Positions 8,912 to 19,365 of a stretch of 64,000 nt of DNA are shown here, in pieces. The notes beneath the pieces were generated by a model that did not search any database, was not told the DNA's origin, and saw only the letters and a list, made by a program, of their open reading frames with translations. The stretch comes from Palleronia sp. LCG004 (lineage in GTDB: Bacteria; Pseudomonadota; Alphaproteobacteria; Rhodobacterales; Rhodobacteraceae): NCBI RefSeq assembly GCF_032931615.1, contig NZ_CP136759.1:1798001-1862000 (forward strand), given 5' to 3'. A program made the translations under genes and the position numbers. Each line of letters begins with the position of its first letter. Position 1 is the stretch's first letter.

Positions 8912-9967
8912 TCATCTCGCGGGCAGCAGAAGCGAGGCATCTCCGTAGCTGAAGAAGCGGTAATTCGCCGCGATCGCATGGGCATAGATCTGACGGATCT
9001 CCTCCAGCCCGAGGAAGGCCGAGACGAGCATCATCAGCGTGGATCTGGGCAGGTGGAAATTCGTCATGAGCCCGTCGGCGATGCGGAATTCGAAGCCCGG
9101 CCGGATGAATATGTCTGTATCGCCGCTCCATGCCGCGATCTCGCCCGGCGCGGTCGCGGCCGTCTCTATGAGCCGCAGGGCGGTGGTGCCGACGGCGACG
9201 ATCCGGCCGCCGGCCGCCCGCGTGGCCATGATCTCGGCCGCCGCAGCCTCGCTCACCTCGCCCCATTCGGCATGCATCCGATGCTGCGACACGTCGTCCA
9301 CCTTCACGGGCAGGAAGGTTCCCGCGCCGACGTGGAGCGTCACGTGGGTGAGGTCCACACCGCGGGCGGCGAGCGCAGCCATGAGTTCGGCATCGAAATG
9401 AAGCGACGCGGTCGGCGCCGCGACGGCCCCTTTTCGCGCAGCCCAGATCGTCTGGTAATCCTCTCGGTCCTGCGCATCGGCGGCGCGTTTGGCCGCGATA
9501 TAGGGTGGCAGCGGCATGGCACCGGCTTCGGCGAGCGCGGCATCGAAATCGTCGCCCGTGACGTTGAACCGAAGATTGGCCGTACCCTCCTGCCGACCTT
9601 CGACTTCGGCGGAAAGCGCGTCGGAGAAGACGATCGTCTCCCCGTTCCGCACCTTCCTCAGGGGCTTCAGCAAGGCGGACCATGTCCCGTCCGCCTGCGG
9701 CTCGAGCAGCGTCGCCTCGATCCGGGCCTCCGACGGTCCCGCGTCACCGATGCGTCGGCGCAGCCCCGAAAGCCGGGCGGGGATCACCCTCGTGTCGTTG
9801 AGGATCAGCCTGTCGCCGGGCCTAAGCCAATCGGGCAGGTCGAAAACGTGGGCATCGATGATGGAGGAGCCTTCTGCCACCAGCATCCTTGCCGACGAGC
9901 GTGGTCGCGCAGGCCTGACCGCAATCCGGTCATCTGGCAGGTCGAAGTCGAAATCCGAAAGTCGCAT
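8912..9967 (-). CDS. queA: S-adenosylmethionine:tRNA ribosyltransferase-isomerase QueA
   Basis: A 351-residue protein of family length, starting [16 protein letters not shown]. Conserved blocks include [15 protein letters not shown], the central LPPYI and GTFLPVK, and the C-terminal [14 protein letters not shown]. It transfers the ribosyl part of SAM to 7-aminomethyl-7-deazaguanine at the tRNA wobble position in queuosine synthesis. Its start lies two bases after the stop of the YhdP-like gene upstream, so both probably share a transcript. Confidence 0.95.
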   Translation of the reverse strand: MRLSDFDFDLPDDRIAVRPARPRSSARMLVAEGSSIIDAHVFDLPDWLRPGDRLILNDTRVIPARLSGLRRRIGDAGPSEARIEATLLEPQADGTWSALLKPLRKVRNGETIVFSDALSAEVEGRQEGTANLRFNVTGDDFDAALAEAGAMPLPPYIAAKRAADAQDREDYQTIWAARKGAVAAPTASLHFDAELMAALAARGVDLTHVTLHVGAGTFLPVKVDDVSQHRMHAEWGEVSEAAAAEIMATRAAGGRIVAVGTTALRLIETAATAPGEIAAWSGDTDIFIRPGFEFRIADGLMTNFHLPRSTLMMLVSAFLGLEEIRQIYAHAIAANYRFFSYGDASLLLPAR

Positions 9968-9969
9968 CG

Positions 9970-12900
9970 TCAGTTCTCCGCACGTGTGGGTGCCGGACGG
10001 CGAAAGATATCGCGAAACATTCCCGGCGTCAGGATCGAGAGCGGATTGACCCCGACCTGTGGATCGGAGACGGCTCCCCGCAATGTGAAGTTCACGCCGA
10101 ACAGCCCCTCTCCCGGTCGGGTGAGCCCGGCACCCACGCGGTTCAGCACATAGATTGGCGAGACGACGCCCTGCATGTCCATCCTCTTGGTTTCCGGGTC
10201 GAAGAGGCCATCCATCGACAGGCCCAGCGCGTTGCCGACCGCCGAGGAGCGGTAAAGCGTGATCCGCCCCGGGCTCAAGCGGAAATCGGCCGTCACCTCG
10301 TCGAAGGGAATGCCCTGACCGCGCAGTTGCTCGACAAGACCCACGCCCGATATCGCGCTCAGAAGCTTCGCCATAGCGGGCGCGTTCCTCAGACGCGGCC
10401 CCGTGACGGCGACCTCGCCGTCATAGACGCCTTGTCCCTCCGCCGGTCTGAGCGTGAGGTCGAGCGCGCCGCCGGTCACGTTCTCGAAGAAACCCGCATC
10501 CCGCAACACCGCGCCTGCATCGCGCGAGGTCACTTGGATCTTCGGGCCGTTCGCCGATTGCGACAACGTACCTGAGATAGGCGCCCCGCCATTCACCCCG
10601 CCGCGGAATTGTCCGGAAAGCCCCCGGCCCGCGGCGATCTCTCCCGCGAAATCGTCGAGCGCCAGCGTATCCGTAACCCGCAAACGGTCGAGCCTCAGCT
10701 CAATCGGACCGTGCGCGCCCCCGTTTCCGCCACCGCCACCGAGCTCCGCACGGCGGATGTCGATCTCGCCACCGCTCACGCTGATCGCGGGCGACGCTCC
10801 CTCCCCTCGCGAGCGAAGCGTGACCGCCCCGTCGAGCCAACCGCCGAGCCGTACGCGGTCGAGCTCCAGCGCCTCGAATCGAGGGCCGGGGGCAAGTCGT
10901 ACCCGACCACGCGCGTCGAGACCCGGAGCGTCGAGGGAGAGGGTGTCGATCCGTGGAGGAGACCCGAGCGTCATCGCAAGATCGAACTCCGCCGCCCGTT
11001 CCACGGCCTTCGACCATGCGACGGCCGGAATGCTGAGACCAAGCCCGACGAGATCCGAGGTGAGCTCCATCCGCGGCGGCACATCCGGTGCGAGGGTCAG
11101 ATCCATCCGCGCCGTTCCCCGCCCCGACAGGAATCCCTCTGGCAGTGACACGCCGAAAGCACCGAGCGCGTCCGGAGACACCTCGATCTCGCCCTCGACC
11201 GATCCGTGTCCGCGATCGTCGCCCACGAGCTGTTGAGCCCAGCTTCCGTCGAACCCCACGCCATCAAGCGTCGCACGTCCCTCGCCCGAGAGCCTGTAAT
11301 CCTCGAACGCGACCTCCATTCGGTCTGCCCGCAGGTTGCGCCCCTCGACGATGCGCTCGGACGAGAGGTCGTGGATCGTGGCGTCCGCTTCGATATCGAT
11401 GTCCTCGGGTCGATTGCCCGGCTGCAGGACGAGGTCGATCCGCGCGCGCCCCTCGATCCTGCCGCTTGCGAGATCGGCGTCGCGGCCCCCGCGGCTCAAA
11501 AGGCTCATGGGCGGTCTGTCCAAGATCGCCAGAAGCGCGCCGAGGGGGCCATCCGCGCGAATGTCGATCTCGGCGGGGTTGGGCTTGATGCGCCCGTCGG
11601 GGATCGTGAAGGTCGTGCCGGCCATCCTCAACGTACCGCGATCGGGCGCGACCATTTCGCCCTCTTCCACCAGAATAGCGAGGCGATGATCGACGAGCGA
11701 ACCGATCCCCGCTCCGTTCGTCACCGGCGGCAATCCATTCATCACCCTTACCTTCGCATCGCGGAAGCCGAAGGTGAGGTTCAGCTGCGGCTTGTCGAAG
11801 TCGGGCCTGTGGCGCAGCGCGAGGACCGCATTCTCGGCCGTTCCGGCAAGGACGTTCTCGTCGAGCCATCTCCGTGCATTGGGCGCGACCGGCAGCGGCC
11901 AGAGCTCCAGCAGACGCTCGATGCCGACGGCACCGGCTTCGCCATCGACGGAGACGGTCCATCCGCCCGCCTCGGGGGCCGCGCGGCCGGACAACGTGAG
12001 ATCACGTCCCGCCCCCCCGAGCGCGGGCAGGTCGAGCGCGCCGATCTCGATCGACAGGGGATCGACCCGCAGCCGCATGTCGAGCTGGCCGCTGTCGATC
12101 CGCACGGGATCGGCGAATATCTCAGGCGCATCGAATGCGACCTCCTCGATCGTGAGCTGCCCGAGAAGCGCGCGGGGAAAACCATCCGTTCCGATTTCTG
12201 AGAGATAGGCATGGCCGCTAACCCGGCCCTGCCCCAGCGCGCCTCTAACGGATATCTCGTCGAAATTCAGGCGGCTTCGATCGGGATCGAACCCGAAATA
12301 GGCCTTCGCCCGATCGAACTCGATGGGCTCGGCCCCGGCCCGCGTGGCGACCGTTCCCGCCCCGATCTCGAACGTACCGGCAAGATCGCCCAGAGCGCCG
12401 TCCCCCGACACCTCCGCGCGCAGCGATCCCGAAAGCGGGGCCTCGAGCACGCCGAGGAAGGCCAGCGCGGGGCTTTGAAGGGCGATATCGTCCGAGCGGA
12501 TCCCGTCGAGCTCGACCTGAGCCACGGTGTCCCTGCCGGGTCCGCCCGTGCGAATATCCGCCGCGATCCGCCCAAGTGCGTCGGTTCCGTTGAAGATATC
12601 GGCCGATACCGACAGGCCGAGGCCGGGCGACCTGCGCCGCGCAAGGATGCGGGCACCGCTCAACTGCCAGATCCGCGCGCTGCGCGCATCCTCGACGGTG
12701 ACGCTTGCCCTTTCGAGCGTCACGCGCGTTATCCGGTCAAGCGGTGCGGTTGCGAGTCCCTCGTCGATTGCGGCCAGAAGGCCTCCGATCCCGCCCTCGA
12801 ACCGACGCCCGCCGCCGCCGAAGGCAAGCTCGAACACCCCCTCGGCATCGCGACGGAGCGTGATCGTCGCACCCGCAATATCGAGCGAGCGCGGTGCGAG

Positions 12901-13254
12901 CCGGCCACGGATCGCTGCAAGCGGATCAAGGGCGAGCTCGGTCTCGGCCAGCTGCGCGACGGTCTGCCCGCCCGGAAGTCTGAACCGCAACCTCTCGATC
13001 CGAAGCAGCGGAACGAACCCTTCGGCAAGCCCGACAGAGATCTGCCCAAGGTCGATGTCGACATTCGGCGTCGCCTCATCGAGCCTCGTTTCGATCCGGC
13101 GGCCGAGATCGGCCGGCAGGACGATCCGCTCCTCCCCCGAACCGAAGATCGCCACTCCGGCCAGTACCGCCGCAACGAAACCCAGAACCAGCGTCCAGGC
13201 CCCGGCATGGGCATGGCCTAGCCATCCGCGTCTGCGCCGCGCCGAAGCCCTCAT
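9970..13254 (-). CDS. YhdP/AsmA-like protein with DUF3971 domain
   Basis: A 1094-residue protein with one N-terminal membrane anchor (about residues 18-40) followed by a very long beta-rich periplasmic part. The C-terminus ([22 protein letters not shown] and [24 protein letters not shown]) carries the AsmA_2/YhdP end motif. AsmA-like proteins bridge the inner and outer membranes and are thought to carry phospholipids. The order YhdP-like, then queA, then Pcm-like, then tolC groups envelope functions. Start [10 protein letters not shown], with a weak GGCGGA upstream. Confidence 0.8.
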   Translation of the reverse strand: MRASARRRRGWLGHAHAGAWTLVLGFVAAVLAGVAIFGSGEERIVLPADLGRRIETRLDEATPNVDIDLGQISVGLAEGFVPLLRIERLRFRLPGGQTVAQLAETELALDPLAAIRGRLAPRSLDIAGATITLRRDAEGVFELAFGGGGRRFEGGIGGLLAAIDEGLATAPLDRITRVTLERASVTVEDARSARIWQLSGARILARRRSPGLGLSVSADIFNGTDALGRIAADIRTGGPGRDTVAQVELDGIRSDDIALQSPALAFLGVLEAPLSGSLRAEVSGDGALGDLAGTFEIGAGTVATRAGAEPIEFDRAKAYFGFDPDRSRLNFDEISVRGALGQGRVSGHAYLSEIGTDGFPRALLGQLTIEEVAFDAPEIFADPVRIDSGQLDMRLRVDPLSIEIGALDLPALGGAGRDLTLSGRAAPEAGGWTVSVDGEAGAVGIERLLELWPLPVAPNARRWLDENVLAGTAENAVLALRHRPDFDKPQLNLTFGFRDAKVRVMNGLPPVTNGAGIGSLVDHRLAILVEEGEMVAPDRGTLRMAGTTFTIPDGRIKPNPAEIDIRADGPLGALLAILDRPPMSLLSRGGRDADLASGRIEGRARIDLVLQPGNRPEDIDIEADATIHDLSSERIVEGRNLRADRMEVAFEDYRLSGEGRATLDGVGFDGSWAQQLVGDDRGHGSVEGEIEVSPDALGAFGVSLPEGFLSGRGTARMDLTLAPDVPPRMELTSDLVGLGLSIPAVAWSKAVERAAEFDLAMTLGSPPRIDTLSLDAPGLDARGRVRLAPGPRFEALELDRVRLGGWLDGAVTLRSRGEGASPAISVSGGEIDIRRAELGGGGGNGGAHGPIELRLDRLRVTDTLALDDFAGEIAAGRGLSGQFRGGVNGGAPISGTLSQSANGPKIQVTSRDAGAVLRDAGFFENVTGGALDLTLRPAEGQGVYDGEVAVTGPRLRNAPAMAKLLSAISGVGLVEQLRGQGIPFDEVTADFRLSPGRITLYRSSAVGNALGLSMDGLFDPETKRMDMQGVVSPIYVLNRVGAGLTRPGEGLFGVNFTLRGAVSDPQVGVNPLSILTPGMFRDIFRRPAPTRAEN

Positions 13255-13439
13255 GACGATCCGCCTGCTTTCATGATCCCCTTATCGCCGCGACGACCGG
13301 CGCTGCCCAGAGTGCGTACGGCCCGCTGGATCACGAAAGGTCGAGTCCCGCCGCGTATCCGCATCGGATCGGGATGTTGCCGCTTCTTCCTCGCCCGCCT
13401 ATCGAGAACGACAGGTCCGAAAACGCAAGGAGATGCGAC

Positions 13440-13919
13440 ATGACTATGGTCGACCAGCAGGCCCCAGATTTCACCCTGCCCCGCGACGGCGGTGGCGAAG
13501 TGACGCTTTCCACCTTCGAAGGTCCGGTCGTGCTCTACTTCTATCCGCGCGACGACACCTCTGGCTGCACGACCGAAGCGCTCGACTTCTCCCAGGCGAA
13601 AGAGGCATTCGACCGGCAGGGAGTGACGATCCTCGGTGTCAGCAAGGACAGCGTGGCGAAGCACGACAAGTTCCGGGACAAGCACGGGATCGGCGTGGCA
13701 CTCCTGAGCGACGAGCACGGCGACGTCTGCGAACGGTACGGCGTCTGGGTCGAAAAGAAGATGTACGGCAAGACTCATATGGGAATCGAACGCTCGACAT
13801 TCCTGATCGATGCCTCGGGCACGATTCTGCGCGAATGGCGCAAGGTGAAAGTCCCCGGACATGTCGAGGAGGTCCTCGATGCCGCCACCAACTCGCCCAG
13901 GGCGGGCGCGAAGTCTTAA
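13440..13919 (+). CDS. bcp: Thioredoxin-dependent peroxiredoxin, Bcp/PrxQ type
   Basis: A 159-residue peroxiredoxin. The peroxidatic cysteine is C43 in TSGCTTEA. The second cysteine that lies five residues later in E. coli Bcp is leucine here (L48), so this is not a standard two-cysteine PrxQ; C82 region DVCERY could serve instead, or an external thiol may resolve it. It reduces hydrogen and lipid peroxides in the cytoplasm. AAGGAG sits eight bases before the ATG; a longer frame has no ribosome site. Confidence 0.9.
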   Translation: MTMVDQQAPDFTLPRDGGGEVTLSTFEGPVVLYFYPRDDTSGCTTEALDFSQAKEAFDRQGVTILGVSKDSVAKHDKFRDKHGIGVALLSDEHGDVCERYGVWVEKKMYGKTHMGIERSTFLIDASGTILREWRKVKVPGHVEEVLDAATNSPRAGAKS

Positions 13920-14126
13920 CGGCTTTCGCACTGGGCGCATCCGATTCCTTTGTCCTCCCGTACGAATGTCGCCTATCGATTCCGCCGTCTTCGGCGGGAT
14001 CACGCCGATTCCCCAACTGCAAATGGAACCTGTGCCGACCTCGGGGCAAAAATCTTGCGGTGTGACATTCAGGTTGCTAGGCACCCTCAAGCCTAGACGG
14101 TCCGTTGGGGAGCGGGCGCTGCCAGA

Positions 14127-15467
14127 ATGACAGCAAAGGGACATGTTTTGACTGCTTCAACGCCAAACCCGATCGGCCGTGCGCTCGCACGCGCCTTTCC
14201 CGAAAAGCGACTCTTCCTGCGGTCGAACACGGACACCAGATACGTCCGGCTCAGCCCCTCCACCCAGTGCTTCGCGCTGACCGGAATAGCCGCGGTCTGC
14301 GGCTGGACCATCATCGCCTCCGCCGTCCTTCTGATGGATTCGATCGGATCCGGTCACGAACGCGATCAGGCCGCCCGAGAGCAGATGGTCTACGAAGCGC
14401 GTCTCAACGCCATGTCGATCGAACGCGACACCGCCCTGCGCGAGGCCGCCGACGCCCATGAGCGCTTCAACGCCGCGCTGCGCCAGGTCAGCACGATGCA
14501 GAGCGAGCTTCTCGCCTCCGAAACCCGCGCCGCCGAGCTCGATCGCGGGATGGAGGCAACCTACGGCAAGCTGCGCGACGCCGTGGCCGAACGCGACGCG
14601 GCACGCGACAAGGTCGAGACGCTGAACGCGCAGCTCGACGGATCCGGCGACGAGGGCTACGACCTCGCCCGGCTCGGCGACATGGAGCAGACGCTCGACC
14701 TTCTCACGGCCGCGCTCAGCGCTGCCTCCGGACAACGCGACGCCATGGCCCTCGAAGCCGAGGAAGCCGAGGATTTCGCCGAGGAGATGATCTTCGAGGC
14801 GCGCCTCAAGCAGGATCGCAACGACCGCATCTTCACTCAACTCGAAGAGGCGCTGACGGTCTCGGTCTCGCCGCTCGACGACATGTTCAAGAGCGCCGGC
14901 CTTGATCCCGACAACCTTCTGAACCAGGTGCGTCGCGGCTATTCCGGTCAAGGCGGCCCGCTGACGCCGATTTCCTTCTCGACCAAGGGATCCATGCCGG
15001 ATGCCGAAGGTCTGCGCGCGAACGGGATTCTCGAGAAACTCGACCGGATGAATCTCTACCGGATCGCCGCGCAGAAGACGCCCTTCGCGCTGCCCATCAA
15101 GGGTTCCTTCCGCTTCACCAGCGGCTTCGGCCCGCGCTGGGGACGGATGCATAACGGCACCGATTTCGCGGCCTCGCATGGGACGCCGATCTATTCGACG
15201 GCCGACGGCGTCGTGACCCATGCGGGTCGGATGTCCGGCTACGGGATTCTCGTGAAGATCCAGCATGAATTCGGCATCGAGACACGCTATGCCCACATGT
15301 CCCAGGCACGGGTCAAAGTGGGGCAAAGGGTATCGCGCGGTGAGCGGATCGGTGATATGGGCAATACCGGACGCTCGACCGGCACGCACCTGCACTACGA
15401 GGTGCGCGTGGGCGGCAACCCCGTCAATCCGATGACCTACATCAAGGCAGCGCAAGATGTTTTCTAA
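14127..15467 (+). CDS. M23 family metallopeptidase with coiled coil (bactofilin partner)
   Basis: Up to 446 residues: a cytoplasmic N-terminus, one transmembrane helix near residues 50-72, a long coiled coil rich in Ala, Arg and Glu (about 85-240), and a C-terminal LytM/M23 domain. Zinc ligands are visible in MHNGTDFA and THLHYEV. It would cut peptidoglycan cross-links in the periplasm. The ATG at the given start has no good ribosome site; a TTG at 14148 follows AAAGGGA with six-base spacing and may be the real start. The gene overlaps the bactofilin gene by 11 bases. Confidence 0.88.
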   Translation: MTAKGHVLTASTPNPIGRALARAFPEKRLFLRSNTDTRYVRLSPSTQCFALTGIAAVCGWTIIASAVLLMDSIGSGHERDQAAREQMVYEARLNAMSIERDTALREAADAHERFNAALRQVSTMQSELLASETRAAELDRGMEATYGKLRDAVAERDAARDKVETLNAQLDGSGDEGYDLARLGDMEQTLDLLTAALSAASGQRDAMALEAEEAEDFAEEMIFEARLKQDRNDRIFTQLEEALTVSVSPLDDMFKSAGLDPDNLLNQVRRGYSGQGGPLTPISFSTKGSMPDAEGLRANGILEKLDRMNLYRIAAQKTPFALPIKGSFRFTSGFGPRWGRMHNGTDFAASHGTPIYSTADGVVTHAGRMSGYGILVKIQHEFGIETRYAHMSQARVKVGQRVSRGERIGDMGNTGRSTGTHLHYEVRVGGNPVNPMTYIKAAQDVF

Positions 15468-16035
15468 GAGCAAGATCAACGAGCCCGGCCCGAAACAGGG
15501 CGGCGAGGCCGTGTCCAGATCCACCAGCGAGAGTTCCATGAACGCACCGAAGACGAACACCGACGCGCCATCCTCGGCCTCAAAGGCCAAACCCCCGGCA
15601 TCGATCCTTTCCTCGGACCTGACGGTCAAAGGCAACCTCAAGACGACCGGCGACATCCAGATCGAAGGCAATATCGAAGGCGATATCCGGGCGCATCTGC
15701 TGACCGTGGGCGAAGGTGCCACCGTCAAGGGCGAAGTCATGGCTGACGACGTCGTGGTCAACGGCCGCGTCGTCGGTCGCGTGCGCGGCCTGAAGGTACG
15801 GCTGACCTCGACCGCGCGTGTCGAAGGCGACATCATCCACAAGACCATCGCAATCGAAAGCGGGGCACATTTCGAAGGCTCCGTCGCACGTCGCGACGAT
15901 CCGCTAAACACCAACAGCGGCAATGGCGGCGCTGCACGACAGGCGACGTCCGGTGCGTCGAGCCAGTCCACGGGGTCGAGCGCTGCCTCCTCCGCGGCTT
16001 CGCATTCGGCCAGCCCCGCAGCCTCGGAAGGCTGA
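15457..16035 (+). CDS. Bactofilin (polymer-forming cytoskeletal protein)
   Basis: A 192-residue protein with a central bactofilin domain of right-handed beta-helix repeats (about residues 48-145; for example LTVKGNLKTTGDIQIEGNIE). It is flanked by disordered Ser/Ala/Thr-rich tails. Bactofilins form nucleotide-independent filaments that position cell-wall enzymes. The overlap with the M23 peptidase gene upstream is the usual arrangement and implies that the filament and the peptidase work together. A strong terminator follows. Confidence 0.92.
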   Translation: MFSKSKINEPGPKQGGEAVSRSTSESSMNAPKTNTDAPSSASKAKPPASILSSDLTVKGNLKTTGDIQIEGNIEGDIRAHLLTVGEGATVKGEVMADDVVVNGRVVGRVRGLKVRLTSTARVEGDIIHKTIAIESGAHFEGSVARRDDPLNTNSGNGGAARQATSGASSQSTGSSAASSAASHSASPAASEG

Positions 16036-16070
16036 TCGCAGCCCCATCGGTCGGAGCGACCTGAATTTCT

Positions 16071-16105
16071 AAAGGGCACGTAGCGGTGACGCACGTGCCC
16101 TTTTT
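16071..16105 (+). terminator. Intrinsic terminator after the bactofilin gene
   Basis: A perfect 11-base stem (AAAGGGCACGT paired with ACGTGCCCTTT) has an 11-base loop and is followed by further T residues. It ends the M23-bactofilin transcript. Confidence 0.88.
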
Positions 16106-16263
16106 CGTCGGAGAGAAGGTTGTAATGATACCGACGGCCCCTCAGCGCTCGGAGCTGATCTTCGAATAGCCATTCTGTCCATCGTTACGCGAGTGTTACC
16201 TCGGCAACCTAGACCTCGTCCCATGCCAAACCGGATGGCGGGTGACGACCGGAGCATGCTGCA

Positions 16264-17454
16264 ATGACGGGATATGAGAAAGGTGCGAAAGAGGTCTTCC
16301 GCGCATTTCTCAAACTCGGACTGACCTCGTTCGGCGGGCCGATCGCGCATCTGGGCTATTTCCGGGACGAGTTCGTCACCCGCCGGGGCTGGCTCGACGA
16401 TTGCGCCTATGCGGATCTTGTCGCGCTCTGCCAGTTCCTTCCCGGACCGGCATCGAGCCAAGTGGGGTTCGCGCTGGGGCTGATGCGGGCAGGCTGGATC
16501 GGGGCCCTTACGGCCTTCGCGGCCTTCACCCTGCCCTCCGCGCTGATCCTGATGGGTTTCGCCACAAGCGTCGGCAGCATTTCGGGTCCGGTCGGCACTG
16601 GCGCACTCGATGGGCTGAAGATCGTCGCCGTCGCCATCGTCGCGCAGGCTGTGGTCGGAATGGCACGAACTCTCTGTCCCGACAGGGAGCGCGCGGCAAT
16701 TGCCGTCGGTGCGGTAGTCGTGCTGGCCTTCATCCCCGGTGCGACCGGGATGATCGCAGCCATCGCCCTCGGGGCCTTTGGGGGCCTCGTCCTCAAGCAA
16801 GGTGGAAACAAGAAGGCGGGCCTTCCAGTCGCGATGCCGGTCCGCCGCTCTCACGCAGTGACCTGCCTTGCGGCTTTTGGCATTCTTCTGTTCGCCTTGC
16901 CGCTCGTCGCGCACTTATCTCAGGGCCTTGCCGTCGTGGACAGCTTCTACCGGGCCGGTGCGCTTGTGTTCGGGGGCGGGCATGTCGTGCTGCCGTTGCT
17001 CGAAGCGGAAACGATTGCACCGGGATGGGTGACGCCCGATGCATTCCTCGCCGGATACGGTGCCGCACAGGCCGTGCCGGGACCACTCTTTACATTCGCC
17101 GCCTATCTGGGCGCGGTCCTCGGGCCTGAGCCGAACGGGCTCGTGGGTGCTGTAATCGCACTCGTCGCACTTTTCCTCCCCGGCTTCCTGATCCTGTCGG
17201 GAACCCTGCCCTTCTGGGATCGCGTGCGGACGATGCCCCGCGCGCAATCTCTGATGCGGGGGACAAACGCCGCTGTCGTGGGAATTCTCGCAGCCGCGCT
17301 TTATTCCCCCGTTTTCACCAGCGCGATCGGAGACATGCGGGATTTCGCGCTTGCGTTGCTCTGCTTCGTGCTGCTCGTTGCATGGAGAATGCCACCCTGG
17401 GCGGTGGTACTCGTCGCTGCGTTCGGCGGTGTGGGGCAGACACTCGCCCGGTGA
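16264..17454 (+). CDS. chrA: Chromate transporter ChrA (long-chain CHR family)
   Basis: A 396-residue membrane protein made of two homologous CHR halves. The first begins LKLGLTSFGGPIAHLGYF and has CQFLPGPASSQ. The second has FYRAGALVFGGGHVVLPLL and GAAQAVPGPLFTFAAYLG. These are the family's paired signature motifs. It exports chromate across the inner membrane in characterised members. It is convergent with arsC (6-base gap), placing two oxyanion resistance functions side by side, but on separate transcripts. Confidence 0.92.
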   Translation: MTGYEKGAKEVFRAFLKLGLTSFGGPIAHLGYFRDEFVTRRGWLDDCAYADLVALCQFLPGPASSQVGFALGLMRAGWIGALTAFAAFTLPSALILMGFATSVGSISGPVGTGALDGLKIVAVAIVAQAVVGMARTLCPDRERAAIAVGAVVVLAFIPGATGMIAAIALGAFGGLVLKQGGNKKAGLPVAMPVRRSHAVTCLAAFGILLFALPLVAHLSQGLAVVDSFYRAGALVFGGGHVVLPLLEAETIAPGWVTPDAFLAGYGAAQAVPGPLFTFAAYLGAVLGPEPNGLVGAVIALVALFLPGFLILSGTLPFWDRVRTMPRAQSLMRGTNAAVVGILAAALYSPVFTSAIGDMRDFALALLCFVLLVAWRMPPWAVVLVAAFGGVGQTLAR

Positions 17455-17460
17455 CGCTGT

Positions 17461-17859
17461 TCACCCGGACCGAACCACCTCACCATCCTCTTTCGTGAAC
17501 GGCCCGATGTCACGATCGAGTAGCTCCAATACGCGCTCCGACGGTCGGCAGAGGCGCGTTCCCTTACGGCTTTGCACGATCGGTCGGTTGATCAGGATCG
17601 GATCCGCAATCATGGCATCGATCAAATCGTCGTCTGTCAGCGCCGGATCGCCAAGCCCCAGTGCATCGTAAGGCGTCCCCTTCCGGCGAAGCAGATCCCG
17701 CGTCCCAAGCCCCATCGCGGCGATCAGCTCCACGAGGCGTTCACGCGACGGCGGCGTTTCCAGGTAGAGAACCACCTTCGGCTCCACACCCGACGCCCGG
17801 ATCATGGCGAGCGTGTTGCGAGAGGTTCCGCAGGCGGGGTTGTGATAAATGGTGATCAT
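17461..17859 (-). CDS. arsC: Arsenate reductase (glutaredoxin type)
   Basis: A 132-residue ArsC with catalytic cysteine C10 in [10 protein letters not shown], equivalent to C12 of E. coli ArsC, and the RPIV segment with a following arginine typical of the arsenate pocket. It reduces arsenate to arsenite with glutaredoxin and glutathione. It starts four bases inside the end of acr3 and is the last gene of the arsR-acr3-arsC operon. A longer frame upstream only reads through acr3. Confidence 0.92.
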   Translation of the reverse strand: MITIYHNPACGTSRNTLAMIRASGVEPKVVLYLETPPSRERLVELIAAMGLGTRDLLRRKGTPYDALGLGDPALTDDDLIDAMIADPILINRPIVQSRKGTRLCRPSERVLELLDRDIGPFTKEDGEVVRSG

Positions 17860-18905
17860 GCAACCTCCGGAAATCTGGCGCGGGTTCGGTTGGCGAATGC
17901 GACAAGCGACAGCATCACCGGAACCTCGACGAGCACTCCCACCACAGTCGCGAGCGCCGCGCCTGAATTGAGTCCGAAAAGGCTGATCGCGACGGCGACC
18001 GCAAGCTCGAAGAAATTCGACGTGCCGATCATGGCGCAGGGGGCGGCTATACGGTGCGGCACCTTCATCGCCCATGCGGCACCATAGGCCAGAGCGAATA
18101 TTCCGTAGCTCTGGATGAGGATCGGCACGGCGATGAGCGCGATGACCAGAGGCCGGTCGAGGATCACGCTACCCTGCAACCCGAAGAGGATCGCAACGGT
18201 GGCGATCAGGCCGATGGCGGAGACCGGCTTCACCCGCGCGGTGAAGGCGTCGATACGGCTTTGCGATCCGAGCACCGCCCGCGTCGCCAGTCCCGCAAGA
18301 AGCGGCATCAGCACGTAGAGCAGCGTGGCGAGTACGAGGGTTTCCCAAGGCACGGAGATTTCCGTCACGCCGAGGAGGAAGGCCACGATTGGCGCGAAAG
18401 CCACGATCATGATGAGATCGTTCACCGAGACCTGCACCAGGGTATAGGTCTCGTCGCCCCGCGTGAGCTGCGACCAGACGAACACCATCGCCGTGCAGGG
18501 CGCGGCCCCGAGCAGGATCAGCCCCGCAACATACTGGGCGGCATCGTCAGGCGCGATAAACGGCGCGAAGACCACTTCGAAGAAAAGAACGGCGAGCCCT
18601 GCCATGGTGAACGGCTTGATCAGCCAATTGATGACCAGCGTGAGGACGAGCCCTTTCGGCTGGCGTGCCACCTGACTCACCGAACCAAAATCGACCCCGA
18701 CCATCATCGGATAGACCATCGCCCAGATCAGGACCGCGACGACGAGGTTGATGGACGCGACCTCTGCCGCGGCGACAGCCTCGAAAAGACCGGGGGCCAG
18801 CGACCCGAGTGCAAGCCCCGCCAGAATGGCGAGCGCCACCCAGAGCGAAAGCAACCGCTCGAAACTGCCCATGGGGGACGGCGCGGATGCGGTCGTATCT
18901 GTCAT
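17856..18905 (-). CDS. acr3: Arsenite efflux transporter Acr3
   Basis: A 349-residue membrane protein with about ten helices. It carries the ACR3 signature cysteine in [17 protein letters not shown], and the helix [20 protein letters not shown] is typical of the family. It exports arsenite across the inner membrane and pairs with ArsC, which produces its substrate. The start MTDTTAS has GGAAGGA upstream, 23 bases after the arsR stop. The gene overlaps arsC by four bases. Confidence 0.92.
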   Translation of the reverse strand: MTDTTASAPSPMGSFERLLSLWVALAILAGLALGSLAPGLFEAVAAAEVASINLVVAVLIWAMVYPMMVGVDFGSVSQVARQPKGLVLTLVINWLIKPFTMAGLAVLFFEVVFAPFIAPDDAAQYVAGLILLGAAPCTAMVFVWSQLTRGDETYTLVQVSVNDLIMIVAFAPIVAFLLGVTEISVPWETLVLATLLYVLMPLLAGLATRAVLGSQSRIDAFTARVKPVSAIGLIATVAILFGLQGSVILDRPLVIALIAVPILIQSYGIFALAYGAAWAMKVPHRIAAPCAMIGTSNFFELAVAVAISLFGLNSGAALATVVGVLVEVPVMLSLVAFANRTRARFPEVA

Positions 18906-18928
18906 TTTCAGTCGGTCCTTCCAATCGC

Positions 18929-19261
18929 TCAGCAGGCGCAGGCGATGTCGTCGATCAACGATTTGCAGAGCGCAGGCTCCCCCCCGCAGCATTCCTCGAG
19001 CAGGAAGCGGAGCAGTGTCGCGAGCCCGTCGAAATCGGCATAATAACGGATGGAGCGGCCCTCTCGCTCGTTCCGGATGAGGCCCGCGTGACGCAGGACC
19101 GTCAGATTGTTCGAGAGAGTGTTCTGCCGCACGTCGAGGATCTCGCCGATATCGCCCGCGATCATCCCGTCGCGGCCCGCCTTCACCAACAGTCGAAAGG
19201 TGTCGAGTCGGGTCGGCTGGCTCAGCGCGGCGAACGCGGAAAGTGCGTCATTCTTATCCAT
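18929..19261 (-). CDS. arsR: ArsR family transcriptional repressor
   Basis: A 110-residue winged-helix repressor. The usual N-terminal-domain metal site CVC in helix alpha-3 is absent. Instead the C-terminus has C91, C92, C99, C108 and C110, which resembles the C-terminal three-cysteine arsenite site described for Acidithiobacillus ferrooxidans ArsR. Arsenite binding should release DNA and induce acr3 and arsC. There is no Shine-Dalgarno sequence before the ATG; the operator palindrome touches the start codon. Confidence 0.9.
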   Translation of the reverse strand: MDKNDALSAFAALSQPTRLDTFRLLVKAGRDGMIAGDIGEILDVRQNTLSNNLTVLRHAGLIRNEREGRSIRYYADFDGLATLLRFLLEECCGGEPALCKSLIDDIACAC

Positions 19262-19296
19262 ACTTCATGTAATAATGAAGTATTTTCCGCCGTCAA
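19260..19296 (-). promoter_or_regulatory. ars operon promoter and ArsR operator
   Basis: A perfect 9-base inverted repeat (ATACTTCAT, six-base spacer, ATGAAGTAT) occupies 19260-19283. On the minus strand a TTGACG -35 box (19291-19296) and a TATTAC -10 box (19269-19274) are 16 bases apart. The -10 box is exactly the palindrome's spacer. Transcription would start about seven bases later, at or next to the A of the arsR ATG. The repressor would thus cover the -10 and the start site, and the arsR mRNA would be leaderless. Confidence 0.75.
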
Positions 19297-19365
19297 GACA
19301 CCGTCGCCCCGGTCATTCGACCGGCAGTGCAAGCTCTTGGAGAACAGGCAGAATTGCCTCTCTGG

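Noticed and set aside
13980..13996. Hairpin CCGCCG-TCTT-CGGCGG after bcp as a terminator
   Set aside because: The stem is good but no T run follows on either strand, so I did not list it as a terminator.
14077..14096. Inverted repeat CTAGGC/GCCTAG before the M23 gene
   Set aside because: Only six bases per arm; at this length and GC content it may be chance, and no promoter boxes align with it.
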